Position numbers and translations under genes: made by a program. Under the pieces are notes generated by a model. That model saw nothing but the letters and a program-made list of their open reading frames with translations. It ran no database searches and was not told the origin of the DNA. From Rhodospirillaceae bacterium (lineage in GTDB: Bacteria > Pseudomonadota > Alphaproteobacteria > Rhodospirillales > Magnetospirillaceae): DNA of 5,208 bases. Of this stretch, positions 1-4,792 are shown piece after piece. The stretch is from the NCBI GenBank assembly GCA_013349735.1, contig DUZC01000103.1:1-5208 (forward strand), in the 5' to 3' direction. Each line of letters begins with the position of its first letter. The first letter of the stretch is position 1.

Positions 1-875
1 GGAACCGACGAACCGCCTGGGATAACCGCCATCAGATTGTCCCATCCGCCGCGCACGCCACCGGCATGTTTCTCAATCAGTTCACGCAGCGGGATGCCCA
101 TTTCCTCTTCGACATTGCACGGCCGTTCAACATGGCCGGAAATGCAAAAGACCTTGGTCCCGGAATTCTTCGGACGCCCCAAGCCGCCAAACCAGGCACC
201 GCCACGGCGCAGAATGGTCGGGGCCACGGCGATGGATTCCACATTATTGACGGTGGTCGGGCAGCCATAGAGACCAACCCCGGCAGGGAAAGGCGGCTTA
301 AGCCGTGGCTGACCTTTTTTTCCTTCCAGCGACTGAATCAGGGCCGTTTCTTCACCGCAGACATAGGCACCACCGCCCCGATGAATATAGACTTCGAAGG
401 CCCAGCCGGAACCACAGGCATCCGGCCCCAGCAAGCCAGCGGTCCGCGCCTCATCAATGGCGACCTGTAGATTCTCGGCCTCGCGGATGAACTCACCACG
501 AATATAAATATAGGCTGCATGGGCATTCATGGCGAACCCTGCCAGCAAACAGCCTTCAACCAGCTTGTGGGGGTCAAAGCGCATGATGTCCCGGTCTTTG
601 CAGGTCCCCGGTTCGCCTTCGTCGGCATTGACCACCAGATAATGCGGCCGCGCCCCGACTTCCTTAGGCATAAAAGACCATTTAAGGCCGGTCGGGAATC
701 CCGCCCCGCCGCGCCCACGCAAGCCCGAGGTCTTCATCTCTTCGATGATCCAGTCTCGGCCCTTGGCAATCAGGTCCTTGGTGCCGTTCCAGTCACCGCG
801 AGCCTGGGCCCCTTTGAGACGCCAGTCCTGAAGACCATAAAGATTGGTAAAAATTCGATCCTGGTCGCGCAGCAT
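1..875 (-). CDS. nuoF: NADH-quinone oxidoreductase subunit F, NADH/FMN-binding (partial, 3' end outside window)
   Basis: NuoF oxidises NADH, passes the electrons to FMN and then to the Fe-S chain of complex I, at the tip of the cytoplasmic arm. Reading the minus strand from ATG 875-873 gives 291 uninterrupted residues to the left window edge. The glycine-rich FMN/NADH region lies at about residues 53-66 (RGRGGAGFPTGLKW), followed by NADEGEPGTCKDR (83-95), the signature GGGAYVCGEETALIQS (167-182) and EGKKGQPRLKPPFPAG (184-199). The family is usually about 420-440 residues, so the SLBB region and the C-terminal Cys motif of cluster N3 lie outside. The start is supported by a strong Shine-Dalgarno GGAGAAGG at 881-888, 5 nt before the ATG. 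Only 1 nt separates it from the nuoE stop, so translation is probably coupled. The signature has two slightly unusual residues, G168 and Q181. Identification is secure. Confidence 0.97.
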   Translation of the reverse strand, partial: MLRDQDRIFTNLYGLQDWRLKGAQARGDWNGTKDLIAKGRDWIIEEMKTSGLRGRGGAGFPTGLKWSFMPKEVGARPHYLVVNADEGEPGTCKDRDIMRFDPHKLVEGCLLAGFAMNAHAAYIYIRGEFIREAENLQVAIDEARTAGLLGPDACGSGWAFEVYIHRGGGAYVCGEETALIQSLEGKKGQPRLKPPFPAGVGLYGCPTTVNNVESIAVAPTILRRGGAWFGGLGRPKNSGTKVFCISGHVERPCNVEEEMGIPLRELIEKHAGGVRGGWDNLMAVIPGGSSV

Positions 876-876
876 A

Positions 877-1491
877 TCAGCCTTCTCCCCCACGGATCCC
901 GGTAAGCGTCGTCGGCCCACCGGCCGGTGCCGAACCGCTGCGTCCGGTCTGCGAACCGGCTTGCGGCGTCTCGCCGGCCTTCAGCGCGGCGATAATTTTC
1001 TTGGTCGAGGCGATGTCGAGATCTTCGTAATAGTCATCGCCAATCCAAATGACCGGCGCATTGACGCAGGCCCCCAGACATTCAACCTCGGACAAAGTGA
1101 ACTTGCCATCCGCCGTGGTTTCGCCAATTCCGACGCCCAATTCCCGCTGGCAGGCATCGATAATTTCATCGGAACCGCGCAGCAGACAGGGCAAATTGGT
1201 GCATACCTGCAAATGGTATTTACCCACCGGCTTTAGCTGAAACATCGTGTAGAAGGTGGCCACTTCATAGACCCGGATCGGCGCCAGATCGAGCATCTCG
1301 GCAACCACATCCATAGCGGCCACGGACACCCAACCCTCCTGGCGCTGCGCGATGTCCAAAATCGGCATCACGGCGCTACGCTGCCGCCCGGCCGGATATT
1401 TGGCGATAACAGCCTGGGCCTTGGCCAAATTCTCGGCGGTAAAGGCAAAGGAGGTTGGCTGTACGAACCCTTCGGTGTTGCTGCTGCTCAT
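877..1491 (-). CDS. nuoE: NADH-quinone oxidoreductase subunit E, [2Fe-2S] (24 kDa subunit)
   Basis: NuoE carries the [2Fe-2S] cluster N1a next to the FMN of NuoF in the NADH dehydrogenase module of complex I. The product has 204 residues. A helical N-terminal part (about 20-85, with YPAGRQRSAVMPILDIAQRQ and VYEVATFYTMF) precedes a thioredoxin-like domain. The four cluster ligands are C97 and C102 (CTNLPC) and C138 and C142 (ECLGAC); C114 is extra. Residues about 172-204 form a Gly/Ser/Pro/Thr-rich, probably disordered tail, as in alphaproteobacterial NuoE and absent from the shorter enterobacterial protein. The ATG (1491-1489) overlaps the nuoD stop as ATGA and has a GAGGTGG ribosome-binding site at 1496-1502, which supports this start. 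It sits between nuoD and nuoF in the operon. Confidence 0.97.
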   Translation of the reverse strand: MSSSNTEGFVQPTSFAFTAENLAKAQAVIAKYPAGRQRSAVMPILDIAQRQEGWVSVAAMDVVAEMLDLAPIRVYEVATFYTMFQLKPVGKYHLQVCTNLPCLLRGSDEIIDACQRELGVGIGETTADGKFTLSEVECLGACVNAPVIWIGDDYYEDLDIASTKKIIAALKAGETPQAGSQTGRSGSAPAGGPTTLTGIRGGEG

Positions 1492-2666
1492 CGGTCCACC
1501 TCGCCAAAAACGATATCGATGGAACCGAGATTGGCCACCGCATCGGCGAGCATATGTCCCTTCGACATGAAATCCATTCCCTGCAGATGGATGAAAGCCG
1601 GCGGCCGGATCTTGCAGCGATAAGGCCGGTTGCTGCCGTCGGATACCAGATAAACGCCGAACTCACCCTTTGGCGTTTCCACCACCGTATAAGTTTCGCC
1701 GGCGGGAACATGGAAGCCTTCGGTGAACAGCTTAAAGTGATGGATCAGCGCTTCCATCGACGATTTCATTTCGGCCCGCGGTGGCGCTGCGATCTTGCGG
1801 TCATCGACACGAACCGGCCCGTCCGGCATCTTGGCAATGGCCTGCCGGATCAGCTTCACCGACTCATACATTTCCATGATGCGGACCATGTAACGGTCAT
1901 AACAATCACCGTTCTTGCCCACCGGAATGTCGAAATCCAGTTCGTCATAGGCCGCATAAGGCTGCGCCTTTCGGATGTCCCAGGCCAAGCCCGAGCCGCG
2001 GATATTGGGGCCCGAGAACCCCATATCCATGGCTTGTTCCGCCGTAACGACGCCGATATCAACAGTGCGTTGTTTGAAGATACGGTTATCGTTCAGCAGT
2101 CCTTCAATATCGTTGGCCACTTTTTCAAAAGGCTCGGTCCAGGCCAGAATGTCGTCGGTCAGACCGGCCGGCAGATCAAAAGCCACGCCGCCAACCCGGT
2201 AATAGGCGGCATGCAACCGGGCACCACAGACCCGCTCGGAAAATTCCATGATCTTTTCGCGCTCTTCGAACGCGTAAAGGATCGGCGTCATCGCCCCGAT
2301 ATCCATGGCAAAACAGCCGATATTGAGAAGATGATTGGTGATACGCCCCAATTCATCAAACAACACACGGATATATTGCGCACGGGGGGGCGCCTTGATT
2401 CCCAGCAATTTCTCGGTGGCCAGGACAAATGGATGTTCCTGGTTCATCGGACAGACATAATCCAGACGATCAAAATACGGAACCGCCTGCATATAGGATT
2501 TGTACTCGATGAGCTTTTCCGTACCGCGATGCAACAGGCCAATATGCGGATCAGCCCGTTCGATCACTTCCCCGCTCATTTCCAGAACCATGCGCAAGAC
2601 GCCATGCGCTGCCGGATGTTGCGGACCGTAATTGATGGAATAGCTTTTGATTTCCGATTCGGCCAT
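1488..2666 (-). CDS. nuoD: NADH-quinone oxidoreductase subunit D (49 kDa subunit)
   Basis: NuoD forms, with NuoB, most of the quinone-reduction cavity of complex I. It descends from the large subunit of [NiFe] hydrogenases but lacks the metal ligands. The product has 392 residues, the usual alphaproteobacterial length. YGPQHPAAHGVLR (13-25) contains H21, and DRLDY (66-70) contains Y70; by alignment from memory these match the quinone-headgroup His and Tyr of Thermus Nqo4. LHRGTEKLIEYK (45-56) fits the family signature. The C-terminus ends GSIDIVFGEVDR. An in-frame start at 2714 would add 16 residues overlapping nuoC. I prefer ATG 2666-2664 because GGGAAGG (2674-2680) lies 7 nt upstream and homologues begin here. 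It is a separate gene, unlike the nuoCD fusion of enterobacteria. It starts 2 nt after nuoC and overlaps nuoE by 4 bp. Confidence 0.97.
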   Translation of the reverse strand: MAESEIKSYSINYGPQHPAAHGVLRMVLEMSGEVIERADPHIGLLHRGTEKLIEYKSYMQAVPYFDRLDYVCPMNQEHPFVLATEKLLGIKAPPRAQYIRVLFDELGRITNHLLNIGCFAMDIGAMTPILYAFEEREKIMEFSERVCGARLHAAYYRVGGVAFDLPAGLTDDILAWTEPFEKVANDIEGLLNDNRIFKQRTVDIGVVTAEQAMDMGFSGPNIRGSGLAWDIRKAQPYAAYDELDFDIPVGKNGDCYDRYMVRIMEMYESVKLIRQAIAKMPDGPVRVDDRKIAAPPRAEMKSSMEALIHHFKLFTEGFHVPAGETYTVVETPKGEFGVYLVSDGSNRPYRCKIRPPAFIHLQGMDFMSKGHMLADAVANLGSIDIVFGEVDR

Positions 2667-2668
2667 GG

Positions 2669-3265
2669 TCAGACCTTCCCCGCCTTCTCGTCGCCCGGCA
2701 ACATGCCTTCCCACGGGCTCATGAAATCGAAATTACGAAAATCCTGGGTCAACTTAACCGGCTCGTAAACGACCCGCTTCTGGTCATCGTCATAGCGCAG
2801 TTCGACATATCCGCTAAGCGGGAAGTCCTTGCGGAAGGCATGTCCATTAAAACCATAGTCCGTCAGGATACGACGCAGATCAGGATGATCCGTGAAGACC
2901 ACCCCATACATATCCCACACCTCGCGCTCCATCCAATTGGCCGAGGAAAAAATCCCCACCACCGACGGCACCGGACTATCCTCGGCCGTCGCGGTCTTCA
3001 CACGAATACGCTGATTATGTTTCAGCGAGAGCAGATTGTAGACGACCTCAAAGCGCTGTTCGCGATCCGGGTAATCAACTCCGCACAGATCCATCAGCAA
3101 TTTGAACAGACAGTTCGCATCATCGCGAAGAAAAGTCAGGACCTTCGGCACCGAGGCGGGGCGCACGGTCAGCATCAGCTCACCTTTCACCACAGCCGTC
3201 GTCAGGACATCCTGAGATAAAGTACTGGAGATATATTCCCCAAGGTCTTGCAAAGCTTGCGTCAT
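2669..3265 (-). CDS. nuoC: NADH-quinone oxidoreductase subunit C (30 kDa subunit)
   Basis: NuoC is a cofactor-free peripheral-arm subunit that packs against NuoD and helps assemble the NuoB-C-D connecting module. The product has 198 residues from ATG 3265-3263. The family signature is at residues 113-134: E113-R-E, D118-M-Y, H127 and R131, followed by ILTDYGFNGHAFRKDFPLSG. The C-terminal FRNFDFMSPWEGM is also typical. The frame stays open upstream to a TTG at 3292, which would add nine residues (QLLLGSLI-type). I chose the ATG because it gives the usual N-terminus (MTQALQDLGEYI), but no clear Shine-Dalgarno precedes either start. The 28-nt gap after nuoB is the largest in this operon segment. 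Family assignment is secure; the exact start is less so. Confidence 0.95.
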   Translation of the reverse strand: MTQALQDLGEYISSTLSQDVLTTAVVKGELMLTVRPASVPKVLTFLRDDANCLFKLLMDLCGVDYPDREQRFEVVYNLLSLKHNQRIRVKTATAEDSPVPSVVGIFSSANWMEREVWDMYGVVFTDHPDLRRILTDYGFNGHAFRKDFPLSGYVELRYDDDQKRVVYEPVKLTQDFRNFDFMSPWEGMLPGDEKAGKV

Positions 3266-3293
3266 AATCAATGAGCCCAAGAGAAGTTGCAAA

Positions 3294-3851
3294 TCAGCGT
3301 GCGATCGTTCCCGTACGACGGATCTTCTTCTTCAGTTGCATGATACCGTAAAGCAGCGCCTCGGCAGTGGGCGGACAACCCGGTACATAGACATCCACCG
3401 GGACCACCCGGTCGCAGCCACGCACCACCGCATAGGAATAATAGTAGTAACCGCCGCCATTGGCGCAGGACCCCATGGAAATGACATAGCGCGGTTCCGG
3501 CATCTGGTCATAGACGCGGCGCATCGCCGGGGCCATCTTGTTGGTCAGAGTGCCCGCGACGATCATCAGATCCGAAGCACGGGGGCTGGGCCGGAAGATC
3601 ACGCCAAAGCGGTCCAGATCATAACGGGCGCAACCAACATGCATCATTTCCACGGCACAGCAGGCCAGACCAAAGGTCATCGGCCAAAGAGAACCGGTGC
3701 GTGCCCAATTGACCAGTTTGTCAACATTGGCCAGAACGAAGCCCTTGTCGTTTAATTCCTGGGCCACAGCATTCATTACCAGTTCCTGTCCGGGGCCAGG
3801 ACCGATGGGCGCCACTTTCGCAGCAGCCGGCAAGTCGGGGTTCACTCCCAT
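3294..3851 (-). CDS. nuoB: NADH-quinone oxidoreductase subunit B, [4Fe-4S] cluster N2 (PSST subunit)
   Basis: NuoB holds cluster N2, the last Fe-S centre, which reduces quinone at the NuoB/NuoD interface. The product has 185 residues. The four ligands are visible: the tandem cysteines C64-C65 in GLACCAVEMMH, C129 in SMGSCANGGG and C159 in VPGCPPTAEALLYG. The block RPSPRASDLMIVAGTLTNKM (87-106) is typical. C74 (HVGCARYD) is an extra cysteine that is not a known ligand. The start ATG 3851-3849 overlaps the end of nuoA by 10 bp and has GGGAG at 3859-3863 with 7-nt spacing. An open frame continues upstream within nuoA, but its predicted residues do not resemble NuoB. A GTG at 3845 could give a GTGA-type overlap but has worse spacing. 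Confidence 0.97.
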   Translation of the reverse strand: MGVNPDLPAAAKVAPIGPGPGQELVMNAVAQELNDKGFVLANVDKLVNWARTGSLWPMTFGLACCAVEMMHVGCARYDLDRFGVIFRPSPRASDLMIVAGTLTNKMAPAMRRVYDQMPEPRYVISMGSCANGGGYYYYSYAVVRGCDRVVPVDVYVPGCPPTAEALLYGIMQLKKKIRRTGTIAR

Positions 3852-4207
3852 TCCAGCGCTCCCTTTTTCCACTCGTAAATAAAGCCCACGGTCAAAACCG
3901 CCAGAAAGCCGACCATCGACCAGAAGCCGAACATGCCGATTTTTCCGAGTGAAACAGCCCAAGGGAATAGAAAGGCCACTTCGAGGTCGAAAATGATGAA
4001 AAGAATGGCCACCAGATAGTACCGCACATCAAATTTGACGCGGGCATCCTCGAAGGCATCGAAGCCGCATTCATAAGCCGCCAATTTCTCGCGGTCAGGC
4101 TTTTGGCTGGCTACCAGCCAATTACCACCCACGCAGATAGCGGAAACGATCACGGCAATGCCGAGGAAAATCAGGATCGGCAGGTACTCGAGGAGCAAGG
4201 CGTCCAT
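3842..4207 (-). CDS. nuoA: NADH-quinone oxidoreductase subunit A (membrane subunit)
   Basis: NuoA is a small integral membrane subunit at the junction of the peripheral and membrane arms of complex I, near the quinone entry site. From ATG 4207-4205 the product has 121 residues, the usual size. Three membrane segments are apparent at about 9-31, 63-87 and 91-111. The first loop carries YECGFD (45-50), whose Cys is the conserved loop residue, followed by VKFDVRYYLVAILFIIFDLE (57-76). Two adjacent ATGs (4210 and 4207) follow AAAGGG at 4215-4220. The second has the better 7-nt spacing and matches homologues starting MDALL or MEALL. It is the first nuo gene; its last 10 bp overlap nuoB. The 90 nt upstream to tRNA-Asp hold a hairpin but no clear terminator. 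Confidence 0.96.
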   Translation of the reverse strand: MDALLLEYLPILIFLGIAVIVSAICVGGNWLVASQKPDREKLAAYECGFDAFEDARVKFDVRYYLVAILFIIFDLEVAFLFPWAVSLGKIGMFGFWSMVGFLAVLTVGFIYEWKKGALEWE

Positions 4208-4228
4208 CATTCTGCCCTTTGTTCTAGC

Positions 4229-4261
4229 CTGAGGGGACGAAAACCGCCTAATCCCCGTCAG
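4229..4261 (-). repeat. Imperfect hairpin in the tRNA-Asp/nuoA spacer
   Basis: On the minus strand CTGA-C-GGGGA and TCCCC-TCAG pair as a nine-base-pair stem with one bulged C (opposite plus-strand 4257) and a 14-nt loop. The plus-strand arms are 4229-4237 and 4252-4261. The hairpin ends 9 nt before the AAAGGG ribosome-binding site of nuoA. No U-run follows on the nuo strand, so it does not read as an intrinsic terminator. It could be a leader structure, an RNase processing site for separating tRNA from mRNA, or chance. Confidence 0.5.
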
Positions 4262-4297
4262 CGATCTTAATGACACGCGCGCCCTGTCGGCTGAAGA

Positions 4298-4374
4298 TGG
4301 CGGGAGTGACGGGGCTCGAACCCGCGACCTCCGGCGTGACAGGCCGGCGCTCTAACCGACTGAGCTACACCCCC
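4298..4374 (-). tRNA. tRNA-Asp (anticodon GUC)
   Basis: A complete 77-nt cloverleaf is read on the minus strand. The acceptor stem is GGGGGTG with CACTCCC (one G-U pair), the D-arm is GCTC/GAGC, and the anticodon stem is CCGGC/GCCGG with loop CTGTCAC. The anticodon GTC is at plus positions 4338-4340. The T-arm is GCGGG-TTCGAGC-CCCGT (one G-U pair), with discriminator G73 and an encoded CCA at 4300-4298. G73 and the GUC anticodon are aspartyl-tRNA synthetase identity elements. The gene has the same orientation as nuo and lies 90 nt upstream of nuoA. Confidence 0.97.
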
Positions 4375-4380
4375 GCAGCA

Positions 4381-4394
4381 AACCCGCGTGGGTT
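4381..4394. repeat. Short inverted repeat in the predicted pre-tRNA leader
   Basis: AACCC-GCGT-GGGTT is a perfect five-base-pair inverted repeat with a 4-nt loop, just upstream of the mature tRNA 5' end at 4374. If transcription begins near 4393, this would be a small 5'-leader hairpin removed by RNase P. It may be chance in GC-rich sequence. Confidence 0.4.
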
Positions 4395-4399
4395 GGGCT

Positions 4400-4428
4400 G
4401 ATGTATCCCAGCCCTCAGATCGTGTCAA
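4400..4428 (-). promoter_or_regulatory. Sigma-70-type promoter for tRNA-Asp (and possibly nuo)
   Basis: The minus strand has a perfect TTGACA -35 box at 4428-4423. A 17-nt spacer leads to TACATC at 4405-4400, a weak -10 box with three of six consensus bases. Transcription would begin near 4393, leaving a leader of about 19 nt before the tRNA 5' end at 4374. The bases just after the -10 are C-rich (CAGCCC), like the GC-rich discriminators of stringently controlled stable-RNA promoters; that reading is inference. The inverted repeat GGGCTG/CAGCCC (4395-4400 and 4409-4414) straddles the -10 region. Confidence 0.7.
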
Positions 4429-4440
4429 GCGACCATGCCA

Positions 4441-4511
4441 CGAAAATGCCGCATTTACCCCTCGCCTAGGTTTGACCATAACAAAGCGGTAAATGCTGTC
4501 GGGCATTTTCG
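4441..4511. repeat. Long inverted repeat with 19-bp stem
   Basis: The left arm 4441-4459 (CGAAAATGCC then GCATTTACC) is exactly complementary to the right arm GGTAAATGC (4488-4496) plus GGCATTTTCG (4502-4511). The only interruption is a 5-nt bulge, TGTCG, at 4497-4501; the loop is 28 nt. Each arm also contains its own small palindrome: AAATGC-C-GCATTT at 4444-4456 and AAATGC-N6-GCATTT at 4491-4508. The motif therefore occurs four times. The repeat begins 13 bp beyond the -35 box of the tRNA promoter. No U-run follows on either strand, so a terminator is unlikely. A paired operator, a REP-like element or a structured RNA are possible. Confidence 0.75.
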
Positions 4512-4537
4512 CTTCACAGGCTTCACAAACAGGCTTC
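4511..4537 (+). repeat. Tandem short direct repeats next to the operator
   Basis: GCTTCACA occurs at 4511-4518 and again at 4520-4527, a 9-nt period. CAGGCTTC occurs at 4517-4524 and 4530-4537, a 13-nt period. The series runs directly into GCTTTGCAAA of the adjacent operator. The units could be degenerate protein-binding half-sites or replication slippage; their role is unknown. Confidence 0.5.
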
Positions 4538-4542
4538 CTTGC

Positions 4543-4562
4543 TTTGCAAACGACTTTGCATG
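4543..4562 (+). promoter_or_regulatory. Candidate ScfR (PccR/RamB-family) operator upstream of prpE
   Basis: The sequence is TTTGCAAA (4543-4550), CGAC (4551-4554), TTTGCATG (4555-4562). Short-chain fatty acyl-CoA regulators such as PccR of Rhodobacter sphaeroides recognise TTTGCAAA-N4-TTTGCAAA, and RamB of Corynebacterium uses a related TTTGCAAA half-site. Fourteen of the sixteen specified bases match with the correct spacing. The site lies 230 bp before a propionyl-CoA synthetase gene, a fitting target for a regulator of propionate or acetate use. Activation and repression cannot be told apart from sequence. Confidence 0.7.
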
Positions 4563-4569
4563 GTTCGTC

Positions 4570-4598
4570 TTGCTTTTGCGTCGATTAGCCATCAATAT
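4570..4598 (+). promoter_or_regulatory. prpE: Weak candidate promoter for prpE
   Basis: TTGCTT (4570-4575) and CAATAT (4593-4598) are separated by 17 nt, starting 7 bp after the ScfR-type operator. The -35 matches four of six consensus bases and the -10 only three. The position next to the operator is the main reason to list it. If used, it would give a leader of nearly 190 nt before prpE. Other promoters nearer the gene cannot be excluded. Confidence 0.25.
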
Positions 4599-4624
4599 TT
4601 GCGCCAAAATCGAATCAGGGGGAC

Positions 4625-4674
4625 TTGTCTGCGGCAGACAAAAAAGCGACAAATATTCTAAAGTCGTTTCTGCC
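4625..4674 (+). repeat. Alternative hairpins in the putative prpE leader
   Basis: TTGTCTG (4625-4631) and CAGACAA (4635-4641) form a perfect seven-base-pair stem with a CGG loop, followed by a run of A. The bases GGCAGA (4633-4638) can instead pair with TCTGCC (4669-4674), with CGAC (4647-4650) and GTCG (4663-4666) adding an inner stem. The two folds exclude each other. No U-run marks either as a terminator on the prpE strand. Confidence 0.4.
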
Positions 4675-4708
4675 AAGCTTTTCGTGGACCAAATAAGAAC
4701 AAGCCTAT

Positions 4709-4723
4709 GCGGACGAAGTCCGC
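4709..4723. repeat. Small perfect hairpin upstream of prpE
   Basis: GCGGAC-GAA-GTCCGC is a perfect six-base-pair inverted repeat with a 3-nt loop, 69 nt before the prpE start codon. GCCTAT occurs directly before it (4703-4708) and again over its end (4722-4727). Neither strand has a following T-run, so it is not a classical terminator. A second inverted repeat, CAGCAG/CTGCTG (4733-4738 and 4750-4755), follows it. Confidence 0.5.
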
Positions 4724-4777
4724 CTATATCGGCAGCAGCATGCTAACGACTGCTGGTGAAAGCGCGATATCAACAAT

Positions 4778-4783
4778 GGAGAA
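4778..4783 (+). promoter_or_regulatory. prpE: Ribosome-binding site of prpE
   Basis: GGAGAA lies 9 nt before ATG 4793 and is the only purine-rich Shine-Dalgarno-like run close to the start. It supports that codon as the translation start. Confidence 0.7.
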
Positions 4784-4792
4784 ACAGTCCAA

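Larger units (their letters stand above)
4375..4792. other. Non-coding divergent intergenic region between tRNA-Asp and prpE
   Basis: This 418-bp stretch is visibly richer in A and T than the flanking genes. Open frames cross it on both strands (4435-4746 plus, 4455-4676 minus), but their translations resemble no family I know. They also run through the repeats and operator described here, so I do not call genes. It holds the tRNA/nuo promoter at its left end, a 71-bp inverted repeat, tandem GCTTCACA units, a ScfR-type operator, a weak candidate prpE promoter, several small hairpins and the prpE ribosome-binding site. I recognise no riboswitch or insertion sequence. Confidence 0.75.

Noticed and set aside
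1455..2768. A 437-codon plus-strand open frame antisense to nuoD, longer than nuoD itself.
   Set aside because: It mirrors nuoD plus the ends of nuoE and nuoC, its translation is rich in His, Arg and Phe and resembles no family, and it has no operon context. It is a codon-bias shadow.
4472..4495. TTGACC at 4472-4477 considered as a -35 box for a plus-strand promoter.
   Set aside because: No acceptable -10 box occurs at 16-18 nt; the closest, TAAATG, is only 12 nt away. It also lies in the loop of the long inverted repeat.
4267..4506. A 79-codon minus-strand open frame containing GGVAQSVRAPACHAGGRGFEPRHSR-like wording (split here: GGVAQSVRAPACH, GGRGFEPRHSR).
   Set aside because: This is the familiar spurious translation of a tRNA gene. 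It lies across tRNA-Asp and its promoter.
4625..4645. Hairpin followed by a run of A, considered as an intrinsic terminator.
   Set aside because: A terminator needs T on the coding strand after the stem. The plus strand has A, and on the minus strand the T-run precedes the hairpin.
4435..4746. Open frames across the intergenic region (plus 103 codons, minus 73 codons at 4455-4676).
   Set aside because: They have no convincing ribosome-binding site or recognisable domain and run through inverted repeats and the operator. They are probably chance frames.
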